Assembly: GCF_003340495.1 (NCBI RefSeq)
Contig: NZ_QASA01000001.1
Coordinates: forward strand, 2,046,001-2,110,000
Source of the DNA: Adhaeribacter pallidiroseus
Lineage (GTDB): Bacteria > Bacteroidota > Bacteroidia > Cytophagales > Hymenobacteraceae
DNA length: 64,000 nucleotides
Direction: 5' to 3'
Shown: positions 43,997-53,348 of the stretch, piece by piece
How positions within the stretch are numbered: the stretch's first letter is position 1
Layout: each line of letters opens with the position of its first letter
Position numbers and translations under genes: made by a program
The notes under the pieces: generated by a model
Databases searched by the model: none
The model's input: the letters and a program-made list of their open reading frames with translations, nothing else
Told to the model about the DNA's origin: nothing

Positions 43997-44036
43997 CGTT
44001 AAAAGTTTAGAGTTATGCGTTTAGCGGGAGGCGTTT
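43997..44036. repeat. degenerate 7-bp tandem repeat (GTT orientation)
   Basis: Heptads GCGTTAA, AAGTTTA, GAGTTAT, GCGTTTA, GCGGGAG, GCGTTTA lie 13 bases upstream of the Gfo/Idh/MocA start codon. Confidence 0.6.
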
Positions 44037-44076
44037 AAAACTTTTAAGTGTTGTTACCAGATTTTTTTTAAATTTT

Positions 44077-45324
44077 TCACCTCTCTGCGTTCTTGTTATT
44101 GGCTGTTAGCATTGTATTCAAGGCTTCGTCGCCGGAAATAGCGTTTGCCGGTTTAGGATGACTGGCATTCCAAACCAGCAATTTAGCCCGATCTTCTACG
44201 GTAACAAAACTTTCATCGATCACCCCGTTGCTGGTTTTTACCAGGTTAGTATCTAAATTTAAATGTTTGGCCAGGAAAGCGTAAGCAGCCTGGCGTTTAC
44301 TGCTGCCGTAATCGTGGCCTTCGTTGGGCAGATGTACGTTTTGTACCAGGTTTTCCTGATTATAGAGTTTATAAATGTGGCGGATGTACGGGTATTCTAC
44401 CGTAGGCGTGTTTTTGGTCCAATCTTTCCCATCGGATACTAACAACATAGGTCGGGGAGCAGCTAAGGCGGCAATTTCTACATTGTTGGTTTGGTGATGC
44501 GCGCTTTTGTGAATTGGTAAACCGCTTTCGCAGTTGCAACCGCCAAAAAAATGCGCCGAAACCATTACTACCGGTACCGATACCGCTACCCGTTTGTCTA
44601 AAGCAGTCAGTAAAAAAGTTTGGGTACCGCCGCCTGATTCGCCGGTTACGCCAATTCGTTTGGGGTCAACTTGCGGTAACGAAATTAAAAAATCAATTGC
44701 CCGCATGCCGTTGTTTACCTGAATGGTAATGGTTTTCGGGTGAACCTGGGGCATTTTGTGGACGCTCTGGTCTGATTCGCCGTAGCCCAGCATGTCGTAA
44801 GTAAAAACAATAGCACCCATGCGGGCTAAAGTAGCGCAGCGCTTTTGCACCGATTCCAGAAAACGACCCATAGTGGCCGGATTGCTGGAATGGCCGTGCG
44901 GGGATAATATAGCCGGGTAAGTAGCTTTTTTTACGGTGGGCCGGTACAAATTACCGGTTACAAAGAAACCCGGAAAGCTTTCGAAAGCCACGTTCTCCAC
45001 GGTGTATCCATTGTACACGCGTTTGCTGTGGATAATTGGTTTTAAAGGATTCTTCGTGGGCAGATTAGTCAGCTCACCGCCCGAAATTAGGCCTTGCCGG
45101 ATTATGGCCGCCCTTTTTTCCCAGGTAGTTTTATCGTGGTAAGTAGCCGCCATTTTTTCCAGAGCCGCTTTGCCTTCGGCTTCGGTAGAGTAAGTTCCCC
45201 GGCACAACATAGCGGTATCTATTTCCTGCGCCGCCGCATGTAAGTTCCCCAAAGAGAAGAAGGTAAAAACCAGTATAACGGGTCGTAATAGTAGCTTCAT
45301 TTTCCTGATTAATCGATTAACCAA
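44077..45324 (-). CDS. secreted alpha/beta hydrolase, acetyl-xylan-esterase-like
   Basis: A 415-residue exported protein (signal peptide to about residue 32, LHAAAQ). The hydrolase domain has SPHGHSS (oxyanion side), a DMLGYGESDQS segment, the nucleophile GVTGESGGGTQT (Ser near residue 220), a conserved Asp in VSDGKDWT and the catalytic His in NEGHDYGSS. This is the pattern of acetyl-xylan-esterase or glucuronoyl-esterase-like enzymes. The signal peptide places it in the periplasm or outside, whereas most cluster partners are cytosolic. It would deacylate the glycoside before import. Confidence 0.8.
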   Translation of the reverse strand: MVNRLIRKMKLLLRPVILVFTFFSLGNLHAAAQEIDTAMLCRGTYSTEAEGKAALEKMAATYHDKTTWEKRAAIIRQGLISGGELTNLPTKNPLKPIIHSKRVYNGYTVENVAFESFPGFFVTGNLYRPTVKKATYPAILSPHGHSSNPATMGRFLESVQKRCATLARMGAIVFTYDMLGYGESDQSVHKMPQVHPKTITIQVNNGMRAIDFLISLPQVDPKRIGVTGESGGGTQTFLLTALDKRVAVSVPVVMVSAHFFGGCNCESGLPIHKSAHHQTNNVEIAALAAPRPMLLVSDGKDWTKNTPTVEYPYIRHIYKLYNQENLVQNVHLPNEGHDYGSSKRQAAYAFLAKHLNLDTNLVKTSNGVIDESFVTVEDRAKLLVWNASHPKPANAISGDEALNTMLTANNKNAER

Positions 45325-45452
45325 TTATTAAAGGCCGTTTATTCGCTGGTGGCAGCAACCTATTTTTAAATTCGGGAAAGTACTCTATTCAGGTAGATTA
45401 ATTTATTTAACAGCGAGCCTAAAATTTAAAAATTTATGCGTTATTCATAATC

Positions 45453-46283
45453 TCAGGCATGCTGTTGGTACGCCGCCATGATTTTTTCTAAAAACTGCGA
45501 CTGCTCTTGCTGCCAGTACAGGTTCGAAAAAATCTCTACTTCGTGAAAGCCCGTAAAACCCGTTTTTTCTACCCAGCCGCGAATTTGTTTTAAATCAATG
45601 CACCCTTCGCCCATTAAACCGCGGTCGTTGAGCATGTCCAGAGTGGGAGTTTTCCAGTCACAAATGTGAAAGGCCGATAAGTGGTTATTGGCCGCGCACC
45701 GTTTTATCTGGGTTTCCAGATCCGGATCCCACCACAAATGATATACATCCACGGCAATGCCGACGTGGGCGGAGTTTAAAGCTTCGGCCATGTCGTTGGC
45801 CTGGGCTAAAGTATTTACCGCCGACCGGTCGCCGGCGTACATGGGGTGCAAGGGTTCAATGGTCAGTTTTACGTTGGCCGCTTCCGCGTGGGGTAAACAA
45901 GCCGCAATGCCATCCTGAATTTGCTTCCGGGAATCCGCTAAGGATTGTCCGGGAGCGGAACCGCACACCAATACGACCATAGGCGCACCTAACGCTTCGG
46001 CTTCGTCGATGGCATTTAAATTATCCTGAATGGCTTTTTGTCGTCCTTCCGGGGTGAGCGCCGGGAAAAAGCCGCCCCGGCACAGGGATACTACTTCCAG
46101 ATTTAAATCCCGGAGCCTGTTACCGGTTTGCCGGATATTGCGGCCCGCTAAAGCATCACGCCAAACGGTTATGCCGCCAATACCTGCTGCCGAAAACTCC
46201 TGCGCGGCGGTTTCAATGGGCCAGGGTTTGGTGGTAATGGTGTGGATGCACAATTTTTTTAAATTTTTTCTTTCTTCGGCCAT
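45453..46283 (-). CDS. sugar phosphate isomerase/epimerase (xylose-isomerase-like TIM barrel)
   Basis: A 276-residue AP-endonuclease-2-family TIM barrel. Metal-ligand candidates appear in order: Glu in TIEPLHPMYAG near residue 142, Asp and His in AVDVYHLWWDP near residue 178, His in AFHICDWKTP near residue 210 and Glu in HEVEIFS near residue 249. The family covers isomerases, epimerases and dehydratases acting on sugars or 3-keto-sugars. Its ATG overlaps the GH88-like gene stop (TAATG on the minus strand), indicating translational coupling and a shared pathway. Confidence 0.87.
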   Translation of the reverse strand: MAEERKNLKKLCIHTITTKPWPIETAAQEFSAAGIGGITVWRDALAGRNIRQTGNRLRDLNLEVVSLCRGGFFPALTPEGRQKAIQDNLNAIDEAEALGAPMVVLVCGSAPGQSLADSRKQIQDGIAACLPHAEAANVKLTIEPLHPMYAGDRSAVNTLAQANDMAEALNSAHVGIAVDVYHLWWDPDLETQIKRCAANNHLSAFHICDWKTPTLDMLNDRGLMGEGCIDLKQIRGWVEKTGFTGFHEVEIFSNLYWQQEQSQFLEKIMAAYQQHA

Positions 46284-47665
46284 TATTGCACGCAGTTGTA
46301 AAAGGTGTAATAAGGTTCTTGATTATTCAGTTTGTGGAGGTAAAGCGCTACTTCCCGGATGTGGTAATCGCCCCACATACTAGATTCGCCATAGGGGATG
46401 GTGCTGCCTTCGGGTACATAATCCCAGCCATTCGGCCAATGATACACGGAATGCAGCAAAATACCCTGGTGGTGCGGATCGGTGCTCAGGTAAGGTTCCT
46501 GTAATAAGGTTTGTACCACGGTTAATCCGGCCTGCCAGTACGTATTGCCAGCTTCAGTTTGGCCTTTGTTTTTTAAAAATTTACCTAACCGCAGTAAACC
46601 CTGGGCTCCTATGGCCGCCGCCGAAGCATCCACGGGTTCCTGATTATTAAAAGGATCGGCCGGTTGGTCGAGGTAATTGCCTAATTTATGCAGCTTCGGG
46701 GCACCGGTATCCCAGTAAGGAATGCCATCTACGGGCGTGTGGGCCAGATAAAAATCACAAGTAGCTTGGGCCGCTTTGAGCAGGTAAGCTTCTATTTCTG
46801 AGCGGCCGCCAAAATGCAGTAATTCCGTGTCGGAAATGGTTTGCAGAAATTCGAGTTCTTCGGCAAAGCCGCACATGGCCCAGGCTAAACCGCGGGTCCA
46901 GGTGCTAAAGCCAGTGTAGCCTTGCTGGGAATTGGGTGCCCGGTAATTGCCATCCCGGGTGTTAAAGATGCTTTCGTGCGCAGTGCGTCCCCACAAATCG
47001 TAAGAATCGCGACCTTCGCCGTAATACACCGAATATTGCGCCGTGGCCTGGCAATGTTGTAAAGCTCTTTCGAGTAAGTTTATTTTAATGTCGTTCTCGG
47101 CTTGCAGCACATGGCCCAGTTGGTGGCTCACCATTAAAGCCCGGCAGGAACGGATGGTATCCACAAATAAAGAATGGGGCCCGTTGAAGGAATGAATAAA
47201 ACCGCCGTTTTTGGTGGTAGTCCAGCGGCTGGCCTGGACCGCGCCGGAAATTTTTAACGCTAATTCGTAAAAGTTTTTTTCCCACTCGTTATACGGCGAT
47301 TTGCCTTCGTACATTAACCGCAGCAGGTTTCCGTAAGTACTCACGTTGTTAAAACCATGATCGTGTACGCCGATGTGACTCACGTGCGGCGCCATCACTG
47401 CTACCGTTTTCTGTCGTCCTGCTTCTAAAAACTCTATTTCGCCGGTAGCATCAAACTGTAAAATGGCGGAGCCAAAATGAAATCCCTGGGTCCACTCGGT
47501 CCAGCCGCGGGTGGTATATTGCCCTTTTACCGTAAATACCGGCGAACCCTGGCTGGTAGCGTAATGTTGTTCAATATTTTTAATTTTTTGTCCGGATAGC
47601 TCCCAGAACTTCTGTAATAAAGGTTGCAGATCAGCTGCTTGTAAACTGTTTTGGATTTGAATCAT
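46283..47665 (-). CDS. GH88-like unsaturated uronyl hydrolase, cytosolic
   Basis: A 460-residue (alpha/alpha)6-barrel protein without a signal peptide. Family GH88 marks are HDHGFNNVST (Asp102), FVDTIRSCRAL (Asp169), STWTRGLAWAMCGFAEEL near residue 257 and DASAAAIGAQGLLRL near residue 340. The spacing of Asp102 and Asp169 resembles the two functional aspartates of Bacillus unsaturated glucuronyl hydrolase (88 and 149). GH88 enzymes hydrate the double bond left by polysaccharide lyases and release an unsaturated uronic acid. It is the first gene of the cytosolic pair with the TIM-barrel isomerase. Confidence 0.85.
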   Translation of the reverse strand: MIQIQNSLQAADLQPLLQKFWELSGQKIKNIEQHYATSQGSPVFTVKGQYTTRGWTEWTQGFHFGSAILQFDATGEIEFLEAGRQKTVAVMAPHVSHIGVHDHGFNNVSTYGNLLRLMYEGKSPYNEWEKNFYELALKISGAVQASRWTTTKNGGFIHSFNGPHSLFVDTIRSCRALMVSHQLGHVLQAENDIKINLLERALQHCQATAQYSVYYGEGRDSYDLWGRTAHESIFNTRDGNYRAPNSQQGYTGFSTWTRGLAWAMCGFAEELEFLQTISDTELLHFGGRSEIEAYLLKAAQATCDFYLAHTPVDGIPYWDTGAPKLHKLGNYLDQPADPFNNQEPVDASAAAIGAQGLLRLGKFLKNKGQTEAGNTYWQAGLTVVQTLLQEPYLSTDPHHQGILLHSVYHWPNGWDYVPEGSTIPYGESSMWGDYHIREVALYLHKLNNQEPYYTFYNCVQ

Positions 47666-47761
47666 TCCTGCGAGGTATGGTTGGTACTGTTCCTGCTTTT
47701 ACAAAAATTAAAAAAAAAAATTTAAAAATGATTAAACATTATGAAGCGAAAATCTAAATTT

Positions 47762-49636
47762 TTAAATTTTCTTGTTAAGCAAACAATTATTTACCCGCCA
47801 GATTTTGCCGTCCGTTTTGGTATAAAGGTACAGATCGTTGTTCAGCCCGACACCAAACCTAAGATCCGTTTTCTTGTTGCCGGTTATGTCCTGAAAGGTG
47901 GCATTTTTGCCCGCAAATTGCAACGTAAATTCCTGAATAGTGGCTTGCTGGCCTAATTTTAACTTATGGTTATCCACAAAAAAAACGCGCCCGCTTACGA
48001 TGTCGCCAAATATATATTTGTTTTTTAAAGCCGGAATGCTGCCGGTATACACAAAGCCGGCCGAAAAAGCATTCCCCTCGTCGTGGTCGAACTGCACCAC
48101 CGGATAGGTATAATGAGAAGCAGCATCATCGGCCGGTAAGGAGTATACTTTGTCCATTTTCCCTTGGTAGTTCAGCAGAAAAGTGCCTTCCCGGGCAGGC
48201 CAGCCATAATTGGCGCCGGGCTTACCAATGTTTAACTCTTCAATATTGGTCAGGCCAATGTCCGAAATCAACATTTTGCCGTCCGGAGACCAGTAAATGC
48301 GATTGGGGTTCCGGAAACCTGTCGCGTAAATTTCACCCAGAGTACTTGGGTCTTTGTCTTGGGCAAACGGGTTGATGGTCGGAATGCCGTATTTTTTATT
48401 TTTGCTGTTATTGCCCCTTGGATCAATGCGCAGCACCGTACTCCACACCGTTTGGTTGGAATTGCACAAAAACGAATATTTCTGTTCAGCGGCGCCACCA
48501 TCGCCCACACCAATATACAACAAGCCATACTCCGGCGAACCCGGCTTAGCAAAAGGGTTAAACGTAATTTCCTGTACCCCGTGGATTTGATTTACCATAT
48601 TGATGCGCAACAATTCGCGACCTTGACCGGCGAAAACCGGCGCATGCGGGTCGGGTAAATGCCACTCGGTTAATACCCATTGCAACGCCACTTTAATAGA
48701 ATCATGGTAGGCAAAATCGGCGGGAGCGGTGCGGGCTTTTTCGGTGTGCGTGGTGTAAAATAAACCGTTTTTGTAAAAATCCGGGTGAAAAGCGTAACTG
48801 CCAAAGCCAGTGGCTAAACCGGGAGTAGGAATAAAAGCAGGTCGTTCTTTGCTTATATCCAGGTACTCCCGCAGGGTAGGGCCTTCCATTTCGTAAAGCT
48901 TGCCGCGCAAATCCTGCAGAAAAACCCGTTTCTTTTTACCCGGCAAAACTACCATGGTATTGATACGAGCCGTTGGTATTTTTTCCGAAGTAGCAGGAGC
49001 AGTAGTAACAGATTCGAGGCTTAGCAATAATTCCGATTTGGGGATTTTGGTAGGAATGGGGTCCCGCAGGGGAGTCCCCAGTTTAGCGCTATTTTCATCT
49101 TCCGGGCTTGGTTGCTGCGCATGCAGATAGCCCAAAAGTGCCTCTACATTTTCCGAAGTTAATGACGTAAAAGCGGGCATTACTTGTTTGTATTCCGCCA
49201 CCAGTTTGGTAGCGTGGGCATCCCCCGATTGAATGACGGCAGGCGCATTCGGAATAAATTTTGTAAGCCATTCTTTGGTTTCGCGCCCGGTAACGCCGGC
49301 CAAATTAGGGCCGATGCCTTTTTGTTCAAAATTATGACAAGCCGTACAATTACTCTGAAACAATTGTTTGCCATCAATAAGTACGTGTTCGTCGGTGGCG
49401 TATACTTCTTTCGCGGGCTTTTGAGCTGGTTGCGTAGGACTGAGAACAGGTAAGTTAACTGCGGAACCGGTAATTGGCGAGGAAGCTTGCGTAACTACCC
49501 GATTTTTGCTATTAGCCTTTTCACTATTAATACAGGCTTGTAATCCCGCCAATAAGCTTAAACCCGTAAATCCAATCAGAATAAATTTTTTATTAGGAAT
49601 GCTGTAACGATAGAACCCACCGCGATTTTTTCTCAT
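47762..49636 (-). CDS. lipoprotein PQQ-type sugar dehydrogenase with N-terminal cytochrome c domain
   Basis: A 624-residue lipoprotein (lipobox LLAGLQAC, Cys35). Residues ~80-185 form a cytochrome c domain: CTACH haem motif at 97-101, IGPNLAGVTGR, and a VMPAFTSLTSENVEALLGYL end with the axial Met. From about residue 215 follows a glucose/sorbosone dehydrogenase-type beta-propeller (YAFHPDFYKNGLFYTTHTE, GVGDGGAAEQ, ATGFRNPNRIYW, NYGWPAREG). The fusion lets electrons pass from sugar oxidation straight to haem. I use the ATG at 49636. An upstream in-frame ATG at 49702 would add 22 residues before the signal peptide. Confidence 0.87.
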   Translation of the reverse strand: MRKNRGGFYRYSIPNKKFILIGFTGLSLLAGLQACINSEKANSKNRVVTQASSPITGSAVNLPVLSPTQPAQKPAKEVYATDEHVLIDGKQLFQSNCTACHNFEQKGIGPNLAGVTGRETKEWLTKFIPNAPAVIQSGDAHATKLVAEYKQVMPAFTSLTSENVEALLGYLHAQQPSPEDENSAKLGTPLRDPIPTKIPKSELLLSLESVTTAPATSEKIPTARINTMVVLPGKKKRVFLQDLRGKLYEMEGPTLREYLDISKERPAFIPTPGLATGFGSYAFHPDFYKNGLFYTTHTEKARTAPADFAYHDSIKVALQWVLTEWHLPDPHAPVFAGQGRELLRINMVNQIHGVQEITFNPFAKPGSPEYGLLYIGVGDGGAAEQKYSFLCNSNQTVWSTVLRIDPRGNNSKNKKYGIPTINPFAQDKDPSTLGEIYATGFRNPNRIYWSPDGKMLISDIGLTNIEELNIGKPGANYGWPAREGTFLLNYQGKMDKVYSLPADDAASHYTYPVVQFDHDEGNAFSAGFVYTGSIPALKNKYIFGDIVSGRVFFVDNHKLKLGQQATIQEFTLQFAGKNATFQDITGNKKTDLRFGVGLNNDLYLYTKTDGKIWRVNNCLLNKKI

Positions 49637-49941
49637 AATATAATGTATTAATTGCCTGCTTTCAATCATTAGAACAGCATACAGCTGAAGAACCAGAGGC
49701 AAGTGCCACTATTTCGTTTTATAAAATGGCTACATAATACTTAAAAATCAGGAGAATTTTAAAATTACAGCTTAGTTAATTTTACCGGAACACCCGCAAT
49801 GAAAAATTTTTAAATTTTATAAATATGGATCTGAGTAGGATAAAGTTAAACACCTGGTACCTCGAATGCTATTAATCCGGTTAAAGCCCTAATCGTTGGT
49901 TCAAATAAAAAATTTAAAAAAGTAGAGGAATGAGCATAAAA

Positions 49942-49969
49942 AAAGCAGAAACTCATTAGCTTCTGCTTT
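49942..49969 (-). terminator. intrinsic terminator after the four-helix-bundle gene
   Basis: AAAGCAGAA (49942-49950) pairs with TTCTGCTTT (49961-49969). On the minus strand the stem is followed by seven T residues, 26 bases after the stop of the gene at 49995. Confidence 0.85.
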
Positions 49970-49994
49970 CTAAAGAATATTAAAAATTTTAAAA

Positions 49995-50438
49995 TTAAGC
50001 TTCGTCGCGCAATCCCCGGATGTGATCGTGGGCTTCTTTTACCTGCTGGTATTGTTTTTCTACAATTGATTTTAAGTTAGTAGGCAAATCAGCTTTTAGC
50101 GCTTTTTCGTAAGCCGATACCGCGTAATCTTCGCCGCGCTCGCACTCCGACAAGATTCTTTTCCGATCCCGGGCCACAATAGCCGAAGATAAATCCAACC
50201 AGGTACGGTGAACGGTACCTTCAATTGAACCGCCTTCGTCCTGGGTTTTACCCATTTGGTGCAGTTGATCTTGTAGTTCGGTAATCATGTTATCGCGTTG
50301 CACGGCGTACTGGCGGAACAAACTTTTTAAATCTTCCTCGTGAACATCGTGCGAGGCAGTCCGGTATCCTTTTTCGCCATCTTTGGCGCGTTCAATCAGG
50401 TGGTGTACCACCGAAACAATTTCTTTTTCTTTGTCCAT
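49995..50438 (-). CDS. PA2169-family four-helix-bundle protein (DUF2383)
   Basis: A 147-residue all-helical cytosolic protein of the PA2169/DUF2383 family: EIVSVVHHLIERAKDGEKGY at the start, DLKSLFRQYAVQRDNMITEL near residue 36, and RILSECERGEDYAVSAYEKAL near residue 95 (only its parts CERGEDYAVSAYEKAL are quoted as key). The Glu/His spacing is ferritin-like but metal binding is not established. Members are often stress-induced. It is a single-gene unit with its own terminator. Confidence 0.85.
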   Translation of the reverse strand: MDKEKEIVSVVHHLIERAKDGEKGYRTASHDVHEEDLKSLFRQYAVQRDNMITELQDQLHQMGKTQDEGGSIEGTVHRTWLDLSSAIVARDRKRILSECERGEDYAVSAYEKALKADLPTNLKSIVEKQYQQVKEAHDHIRGLRDEA

Positions 50439-50562
50439 AGTCTTATTAGAGTTAATAACCGTTTTAAGTTTGAGTTATTTGCTATAAACTGAAAACTGGT
50501 CGAAAATGTTACTTATAATCCTAAATCAGACGCGGTGGGGGAATCAATGCCTTAGAGTAGTT

Positions 50563-51798
50563 TTAGTTGGTGGCCATGGCTTTACCCGCCAGAAAAGCGG
50601 TAGTCCAGGCAGCCTGGAAGTTAAAACCACCGGTTACCCCATCTACATCCAGGATTTCGCCGGCCAGGTATAAACCCGGAATTTTCTTGCTTTGCATGGT
50701 TTTGGGATCGAGTTCGTTTACATCTACGCCTCCGCAGGTTACAAATTCTTCTTTAAAAGTAGTTTTGCCCCGTACGGTAAAAGGAGCCCGATGTAATTGT
50801 TCGAGTAATTTATTTTGATTTTTGGCCGGCAGCTCGGCCCATTTTACCTGGTCGTTAATGCCCGCCAAATTAATTAAAGCTTTCCAGAGGCGCTGCGGTA
50901 ATTGAAACATGGGATGCGCGGCAACGTTCCGGCGGGCAAACTCGTGGCGGTACTGCATTAACGCGGCCCGCAATGATTCTTCGGTATGTTCAGGTACCCA
51001 ATTGATTAATATAGTAAACTGGTAGCTTAACTGTTGTAATAAGCGCGCCCCCCAAGCGGATAATTTGAGTACCGCCGGACCACTAAATCCCCAGTGCGTG
51101 ATGAGTAAGGGGCCTTCGTTTTCGAGTTGCTGGCCCACAATTTTCACTTTGGCTTTAGGTACCGCCACTCCCGCTAATTCCTGTAAAGGCGAGCCCGGCA
51201 CATTAAAAGTAAACAGCGAGGGGACCGGTTCCTGAATGTGTAAACCTAAATCTTTTAACCATTGGTAACTTTCCAACTTAGGGGCGCCACCGGTGGTTAT
51301 AAGCACTTTGTTGGCGGTTAAAGTTTTTCCGTTGGATAATTGCAAATTAAAATGAGGCAGCGCTGCGGTAAAAACAGGCAGTATTTTTTCAACGCCTAAA
51401 CTGGTTTCCACTGTAATATTGGCTTTTTGTGCCGCCTGCAACAAGCAGTTTACAATGGTGTCGGAATCATTGGTAACCGGAAACATGCGGCCGTCGGGTT
51501 CGGTGTGCAGCAGAACGTTCCGGTTCTGAAACCAGGCCACGGTTTCGGCAGCACCAAACGATTTGAATAAATTTTTTAAAAATTTCCCGCCCCGCGGGTA
51601 AAACTGCGCTAATTGCGTAGGATTAAAGCAATGGTGCGTTACATTGCAGCGCCCGCCCCCGGATACCCGAACTTTAGAAAGTAACTTAGTAGTTTTCTCG
51701 AGTAAAATTACCTGAGCCGTTGGGTTATTTTCGGCGCAGGTAATAGCTCCAAAAAAACCGGCGGCTCCACCGCCCATTACCACAATTGTTTCTCGCAT
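50563..51798 (-). CDS. HI0933/BaiN-family NAD(P)/FAD-dependent flavoprotein
   Basis: A 411-residue flavoprotein with the dinucleotide-binding loop VVMGGGAAGFFGA at the N-terminus, the family stretch LLSKVRVSGGGRCNVTHH near residue 45, a YPRGGKFLKNLF segment, TTGGAPKLESYQWLK near residue 165 and the C-terminal FAD motif AGEILDVDGVTGGFNFQAAW. These are the features of the HI0933/YhiN/BaiN group, whose substrates are mostly unknown. I use the ATG at 51798 (MRETIVVMGGG). An upstream ATG at 51819 would add seven residues. The next gene on the minus strand ends 12 bases upstream of that ATG. Confidence 0.88.
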   Translation of the reverse strand: MRETIVVMGGGAAGFFGAITCAENNPTAQVILLEKTTKLLSKVRVSGGGRCNVTHHCFNPTQLAQFYPRGGKFLKNLFKSFGAAETVAWFQNRNVLLHTEPDGRMFPVTNDSDTIVNCLLQAAQKANITVETSLGVEKILPVFTAALPHFNLQLSNGKTLTANKVLITTGGAPKLESYQWLKDLGLHIQEPVPSLFTFNVPGSPLQELAGVAVPKAKVKIVGQQLENEGPLLITHWGFSGPAVLKLSAWGARLLQQLSYQFTILINWVPEHTEESLRAALMQYRHEFARRNVAAHPMFQLPQRLWKALINLAGINDQVKWAELPAKNQNKLLEQLHRAPFTVRGKTTFKEEFVTCGGVDVNELDPKTMQSKKIPGLYLAGEILDVDGVTGGFNFQAAWTTAFLAGKAMATN

Positions 51799-51830
51799 TA
51801 TCGAATTTAAAATTCCCAATTAAAATAGGA

Positions 51831-52652
51831 TTAAAAGAAAAACATGGGATCGGGGTAAATAAATTCATAAGCAAGCTGCGCTTTTAATTTAGCGTTACTA
51901 ATAATTTTATACGCCTTTGGTCCGGACTCCGTAAATTGGGGTGGTTCTAAGTTTAATGCTTGCGCCGCTGCCGTATAAAAGTGCTGCCGGGAAGGATGCT
52001 TATCCGCGGCGGCATGAAACATTTCGTTAAAAACACGCTGGGAAATTATTTGCCCGATAATGCCTACGCAATCATTTAAATGAATCAGGTTAACCGGTGC
52101 TTCTGGTTGCGGAACCTGAGTTTTACCCGCTAAAAAACGCCCCGGCTGGCGGGAGCCACCTACTAAACCACCAAATCGCAAAACAGTAGTTTGGTAAAAA
52201 GAGCTTTCTCGAATTATTTCTTCGGCTTGGTACAAAGGGCTGGCAAGATCCAACGCGTCACTGGGTTCATTTTCCGTGATTACCTGGTTTACGTCGCGGT
52301 ACACCGAGGTAGAAGAAATAAATAACACAAATTTAACCGAGGAATGATCTAAGGCATTTTTTAAGAAATGAATCTGCGGTAAATACTCTTTTTCTAAACC
52401 CGCCCGCAATCGGGGTGGGAAGCTAATAATCAGGCAATCTGTTTCTAAAAATTCCAGTAAAGTTTCGGAGTTCGCCTGATCCAGAAGATTAATTTGGTAA
52501 GGAAGTATATTTTTTTGCCGCAGGATTTCTAATTTCTCGAAAGTAGTGGTGGAGCCGGCCACTTGGTAGCCGGCCGTAACTAATTGTTCTGCCAACGGTA
52601 AACCCAACCAGCCACATCCCAGAATACTTATTCGTTCTATTAAATTTTTCAT
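51831..52652 (-). CDS. NAD(P)-binding SDR-like protein (YeeZ-type epimerase/dehydratase)
   Basis: A 273-residue protein with a Rossmann start ISILGCGWLGLPLAEQLV (GxGxxG near residue 12). It lacks the YxxxK pattern in strict form but keeps STSVYRDVNQ near residue 113, the extended-SDR position. It shows LRFGGLVGGSRQPGRFLAGK near residue 160, as in the YeeZ/atypical SDR group. The substrate is unknown. It ends just before the BaiN-like gene and may be co-transcribed with it. Confidence 0.8.
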   Translation of the reverse strand: MKNLIERISILGCGWLGLPLAEQLVTAGYQVAGSTTTFEKLEILRQKNILPYQINLLDQANSETLLEFLETDCLIISFPPRLRAGLEKEYLPQIHFLKNALDHSSVKFVLFISSTSVYRDVNQVITENEPSDALDLASPLYQAEEIIRESSFYQTTVLRFGGLVGGSRQPGRFLAGKTQVPQPEAPVNLIHLNDCVGIIGQIISQRVFNEMFHAAADKHPSRQHFYTAAAQALNLEPPQFTESGPKAYKIISNAKLKAQLAYEFIYPDPMFFF

Positions 52653-52720
52653 GAAAGTGTTTTTCGGTGTACAATAACTGCATTATAAACAACAGAAAAA
52701 ACACTAAAAATTTAAAAAAC

Positions 52721-53173
52721 TTACACTACGGCTACCATGGGCTCTTCGTCTTCCAGGTTTCGGGTTTCCCAACTTCTAAACCGGGTAATCTCGCTTTGAA
52801 AAGTAGTAACAAACCAGGCAATCACACTTAAATCGTCGGAGTAGCCAATTAGTGGTAAAAAATCCGGTATAATATCCAGCGGCATCACCAAATACAACAG
52901 AGTAGCTACACCCAGTAAGAGCGATTTGGTAGGAATTTGCCGGTAAGAACCATTAATATAAGCCCGCACCAAGCGGATAAAGATAAAGAAAATCTCTTTT
53001 ACCTGGGTAAGCCCACTTTTATCACTTTTTACGTTGATTAGCTTGCTGTACGCTTCTTTTAACAATAACCCAATTTTAACCGGTTTGCCCAGCAGGGTAG
53101 AAGCCCGCCGTACCAGCATATGAAAAATAGCTTTTTTCGAAATTTCTAAACCCTTATCAGAAAGTGTGCTCAT
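52721..53173 (-). CDS. YkvA-family (DUF1232) membrane protein
   Basis: A 150-residue protein with two hydrophobic segments around residues 85-110 and the DUF1232 signature LLGVATLLYLVMPLDIIPDFLPLIGYSDDLSV (key part: YLVMPLDIIPDFLP, then GYSDDL). The PxDxIPD pattern is diagnostic. The N-terminal 80 residues are helical and basic. Function unknown. Monocistronic, divergent from the DinB gene. Confidence 0.88.
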   Translation of the reverse strand: MSTLSDKGLEISKKAIFHMLVRRASTLLGKPVKIGLLLKEAYSKLINVKSDKSGLTQVKEIFFIFIRLVRAYINGSYRQIPTKSLLLGVATLLYLVMPLDIIPDFLPLIGYSDDLSVIAWFVTTFQSEITRFRSWETRNLEDEEPMVAVV

Positions 53174-53230
53174 ACATTTTGCTCCTGTTTTTGCAGTATA
53201 TACGCAATTTAACCAGGAGAGATAACCTAA

Positions 53231-53264
53231 GTAGTTGTTCGTTATTAGTTGTTCGTTGTTAGAC
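53231..53264. repeat. 7-bp tandem repeat, clearest array of the window (GTT orientation)
   Basis: Heptads GTTGTTC, GTTATTA, GTTGTTC, GTTGTTA in direct succession between the divergent YkvA and DinB genes. Confidence 0.7.
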
Positions 53265-53348
53265 TAAAAACATTTAAATAATCTGATTTTTTAAAATAAA
53301 TTGCTTAAAGTACTTATTTTTAACGCATCATGATTAATCTATATAACA

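Noticed and set aside
46030-46383. 117-codon open frame antisense to the isomerase and GH88-like genes
   Set aside because: It crosses the junction of two coupled real genes on the other strand. No supporting signal.
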